Part shown: positions 62,890 to 64,000 of the stretch, one piece after another
Layout of the letters: each line of letters begins with the position of its first letter
How positions within the stretch are numbered: position 1 is the first letter of the stretch
Assembly: GCA_910579675.1 (NCBI GenBank)
Contig: CAJTUF010000014.1
Location: forward strand, 20,481-84,480
Length of the DNA stretch: 64,000 nt
Source: an uncultured Muribaculaceae bacterium
Lineage (GTDB): Bacteria; Bacteroidota; Bacteroidia; Bacteroidales; Muribaculaceae
Reading direction: 5' to 3'
Made by a program: the position numbers and the translations under genes
The notes under the pieces: generated by a model
What the model was told of the DNA's origin: nothing
What the model saw: only the letters and a program-made list of their open reading frames with translations
Databases searched by the model: none

Positions 62890-63891
62890 TCAATACTCTT
62901 TCTCGTTGGCCAGATTCCAAAGGTTGAGATATGCTGCCTTGGTTATGTCTACGGTCTTGTCATAGTTGATGCGGTCGGCATGGTCGCCTGGCATATGATA
63001 GTCGGGATGACCGTCGGTGTGATACCATATGATCGGCACCTCACGCTTGGCAAACGAACTGTTGTCGCTACCGCCAACAGGACGATCCCAGGGGCGGTAG
63101 TCGGGCTTGAGGCCCAGGCCGTAGGTGGCTATATCGTTTTTAAGCCACTCGCCGAATGCCGGATGGGCCTCGGTGTAGAAATACACCACATGCTCCGGGT
63201 TTGACTCATTGTTATTGCGGCCTATCATGTCGAAATTCAAGTAGCCCTTGATCTTCTCTGGCTCGGGCCACGACTGCATGAAATATTCCGATCCAAGAAG
63301 GCCTTTCTCCTCACCGTCCCAGAATGCAAATAGCACTGTGCGCTCGGGCTGCACTCCCGACTCAAGGAAAGCGCGGGCTATCTGCAGACCGGCAGCCACG
63401 CCCGAGGCATTGTCGTCGGCACCGTTATAGATCTGGTCGCCATCAAGAAGCGGGTCAAAGCCGATATGGTCGAAGTGGGTGCCGAGTATCACATATTCGT
63501 CGGGGTTCTTGCCCTCGATTTTCACTATCACATTGTTGAGATCGAGCTTTTGATGAACCTGTCCCTCAAGCTCGGCTATAGAATCGGGATGCACCTGATA
63601 GCGACCTTTTTTCTGGCGCTCCTTGCGGTAGGCCGAGAATGGCTGGCGATAGGAATCGCCGTTCCAAGGTTCGAGACCGAGGCTCTTGACATATGCCTCG
63701 ATATAATTGCGGGCCAGACGGCCTCCGGGATAGCCGGCCTCACGGCCCTGCATCTCATCGGCTGCCAGAAAGCCTATGTGGGCCTCAGCGGTGGCGCGGT
63801 TGATGGTGTTGAGACCCTTTTCCTTGGGCGTCTCAGCAAGGGCGGTTAAAGCCGCCATGGATAATATAGCTGCAGTGATAGCTGATTTCAT
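62890..63891 (-). CDS. M28-family metallopeptidase, exported
   Basis: A 333-residue zinc aminopeptidase-type enzyme. Signal peptide 1-19 (ending ALA-ETP). Zinc and catalytic residues: H139 in GTHFDHIG, D160 in GADDNASG, E194/E195 in WDGEEKG, D221 in NFDMIGRN and the C-terminal His in YHMPGDHAD (about 306). It cleaves N-terminal amino acids from peptides, probably in the periplasm. I start at ATG 63891, where the signal peptide begins; the open frame runs on to the window edge at 63999 with ATGs at 63930 and 63954, but that stretch is Ser/Thr-rich and lacks export features. Confidence 0.9.
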   Translation of the reverse strand: MKSAITAAILSMAALTALAETPKEKGLNTINRATAEAHIGFLAADEMQGREAGYPGGRLARNYIEAYVKSLGLEPWNGDSYRQPFSAYRKERQKKGRYQVHPDSIAELEGQVHQKLDLNNVIVKIEGKNPDEYVILGTHFDHIGFDPLLDGDQIYNGADDNASGVAAGLQIARAFLESGVQPERTVLFAFWDGEEKGLLGSEYFMQSWPEPEKIKGYLNFDMIGRNNNESNPEHVVYFYTEAHPAFGEWLKNDIATYGLGLKPDYRPWDRPVGGSDNSSFAKREVPIIWYHTDGHPDYHMPGDHADRINYDKTVDITKAAYLNLWNLANEKEY

Positions 63892-64000
63892 TGTAGTGGT
63901 GATTGTTGTTGATGCGCTTTTCCGGCGCATGGTAAAAAAGCTGTGTTTAGGCATAGAGATTGCAGAGTCGGAAGATGAAGAATTTTGTATCGTTGACACC

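Noticed and set aside
1..63999. CRISPR arrays, tRNA or rRNA genes, transposases, phage genes
   Set aside because: No regular short repeats with spacers, no cloverleaf or rRNA-like sequence and no recombinase genes were seen; intergenic gaps are all short.

Overview
The window is a gene-dense stretch of a Bacteroidales chromosome. Evidence for this: the aerotolerance (Bat) operon, DUF6377 and DUF5106 proteins, fused FeoAB, several CarboxypepD_reg/TonB-dependent outer-membrane barrels, an ECF sigma/FecR-like/receptor cascade, repeated TAnnTTTG -7 promoter elements typical of the phylum, and almost no Shine-Dalgarno sequences. The base composition looks GC-rich for the order, and gut lineages such as Muribaculaceae would fit. 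That family placement is inference. I see no rRNA, tRNA, CRISPR array, insertion sequence or prophage.

Region by region. 1-224 is the 3' end of an outer-membrane barrel protein. 435-9137 (+) is a complete eight-gene MoxR/DUF58/BatABCDE operon. 9267-9524 is a small putative DNA-binding protein closed by a strong terminator. 9674-12918 is a glycosyltransferase translationally coupled to FeoAB (ferrous iron uptake). 13029-22342 (+) is a tightly packed run: thioredoxin-like DUF5106 protein, DoxX-like protein, mnmA, bifunctional nuclease, nucleoside permease, rsmE, kdsA, TPR protein, DUF6377 regulator. 22490-27692 (+) is a self-contained [FeFe]-hydrogenase cassette, hydA-hydE-hydG-hydF. 27749-28249 (-) and 28446-31301 (+) are a divergent pair: a Pro/Gly-rich lipoprotein and an outer-membrane barrel. 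31417-39623 (+) carries a YbdG-type mechanosensitive channel, a large unknown TPR protein behind a 16-bp inverted repeat that overlaps its promoter, an M3 peptidase and a TonB-dependent receptor.

39743-43026 (-) is prfA-pyrF-pgk. 43261-45144 (+) is a biotin-containing carboxyltransferase. It converges on lepA-nhaA (-) across a 23-bp perfect hairpin. 48632-54077 (-) carries a GH84 hexosaminidase, a secreted leucine-rich-repeat protein and dnaB. 54209-57914 (-) is an ECF sigma / small FecR-like anti-sigma / STN-receptor operon. 58010-60862 (+) is ispE, grpE, dnaJ. 61062-63891 (-) holds two FKBP isomerases and an M28 peptidase.

Most of this is ordinary core and envelope biology of a fermentative gut anaerobe: H2 evolution, Fe(II) uptake, envelope stress tolerance, glycan degradation. 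The points most worth a second look are the group-B-like hydrogenase cassette with all three maturases, the FecR-like protein lacking the usual central domain, DnaJ lacking one of its eight zinc cysteines, the apparently leaderless ispE and dnaB transcripts, the promoter-overlapping inverted repeat at 32758-32796, and the uncharacterised lipoprotein/barrel pair. I found no clearly new multi-gene defence or mobile system.
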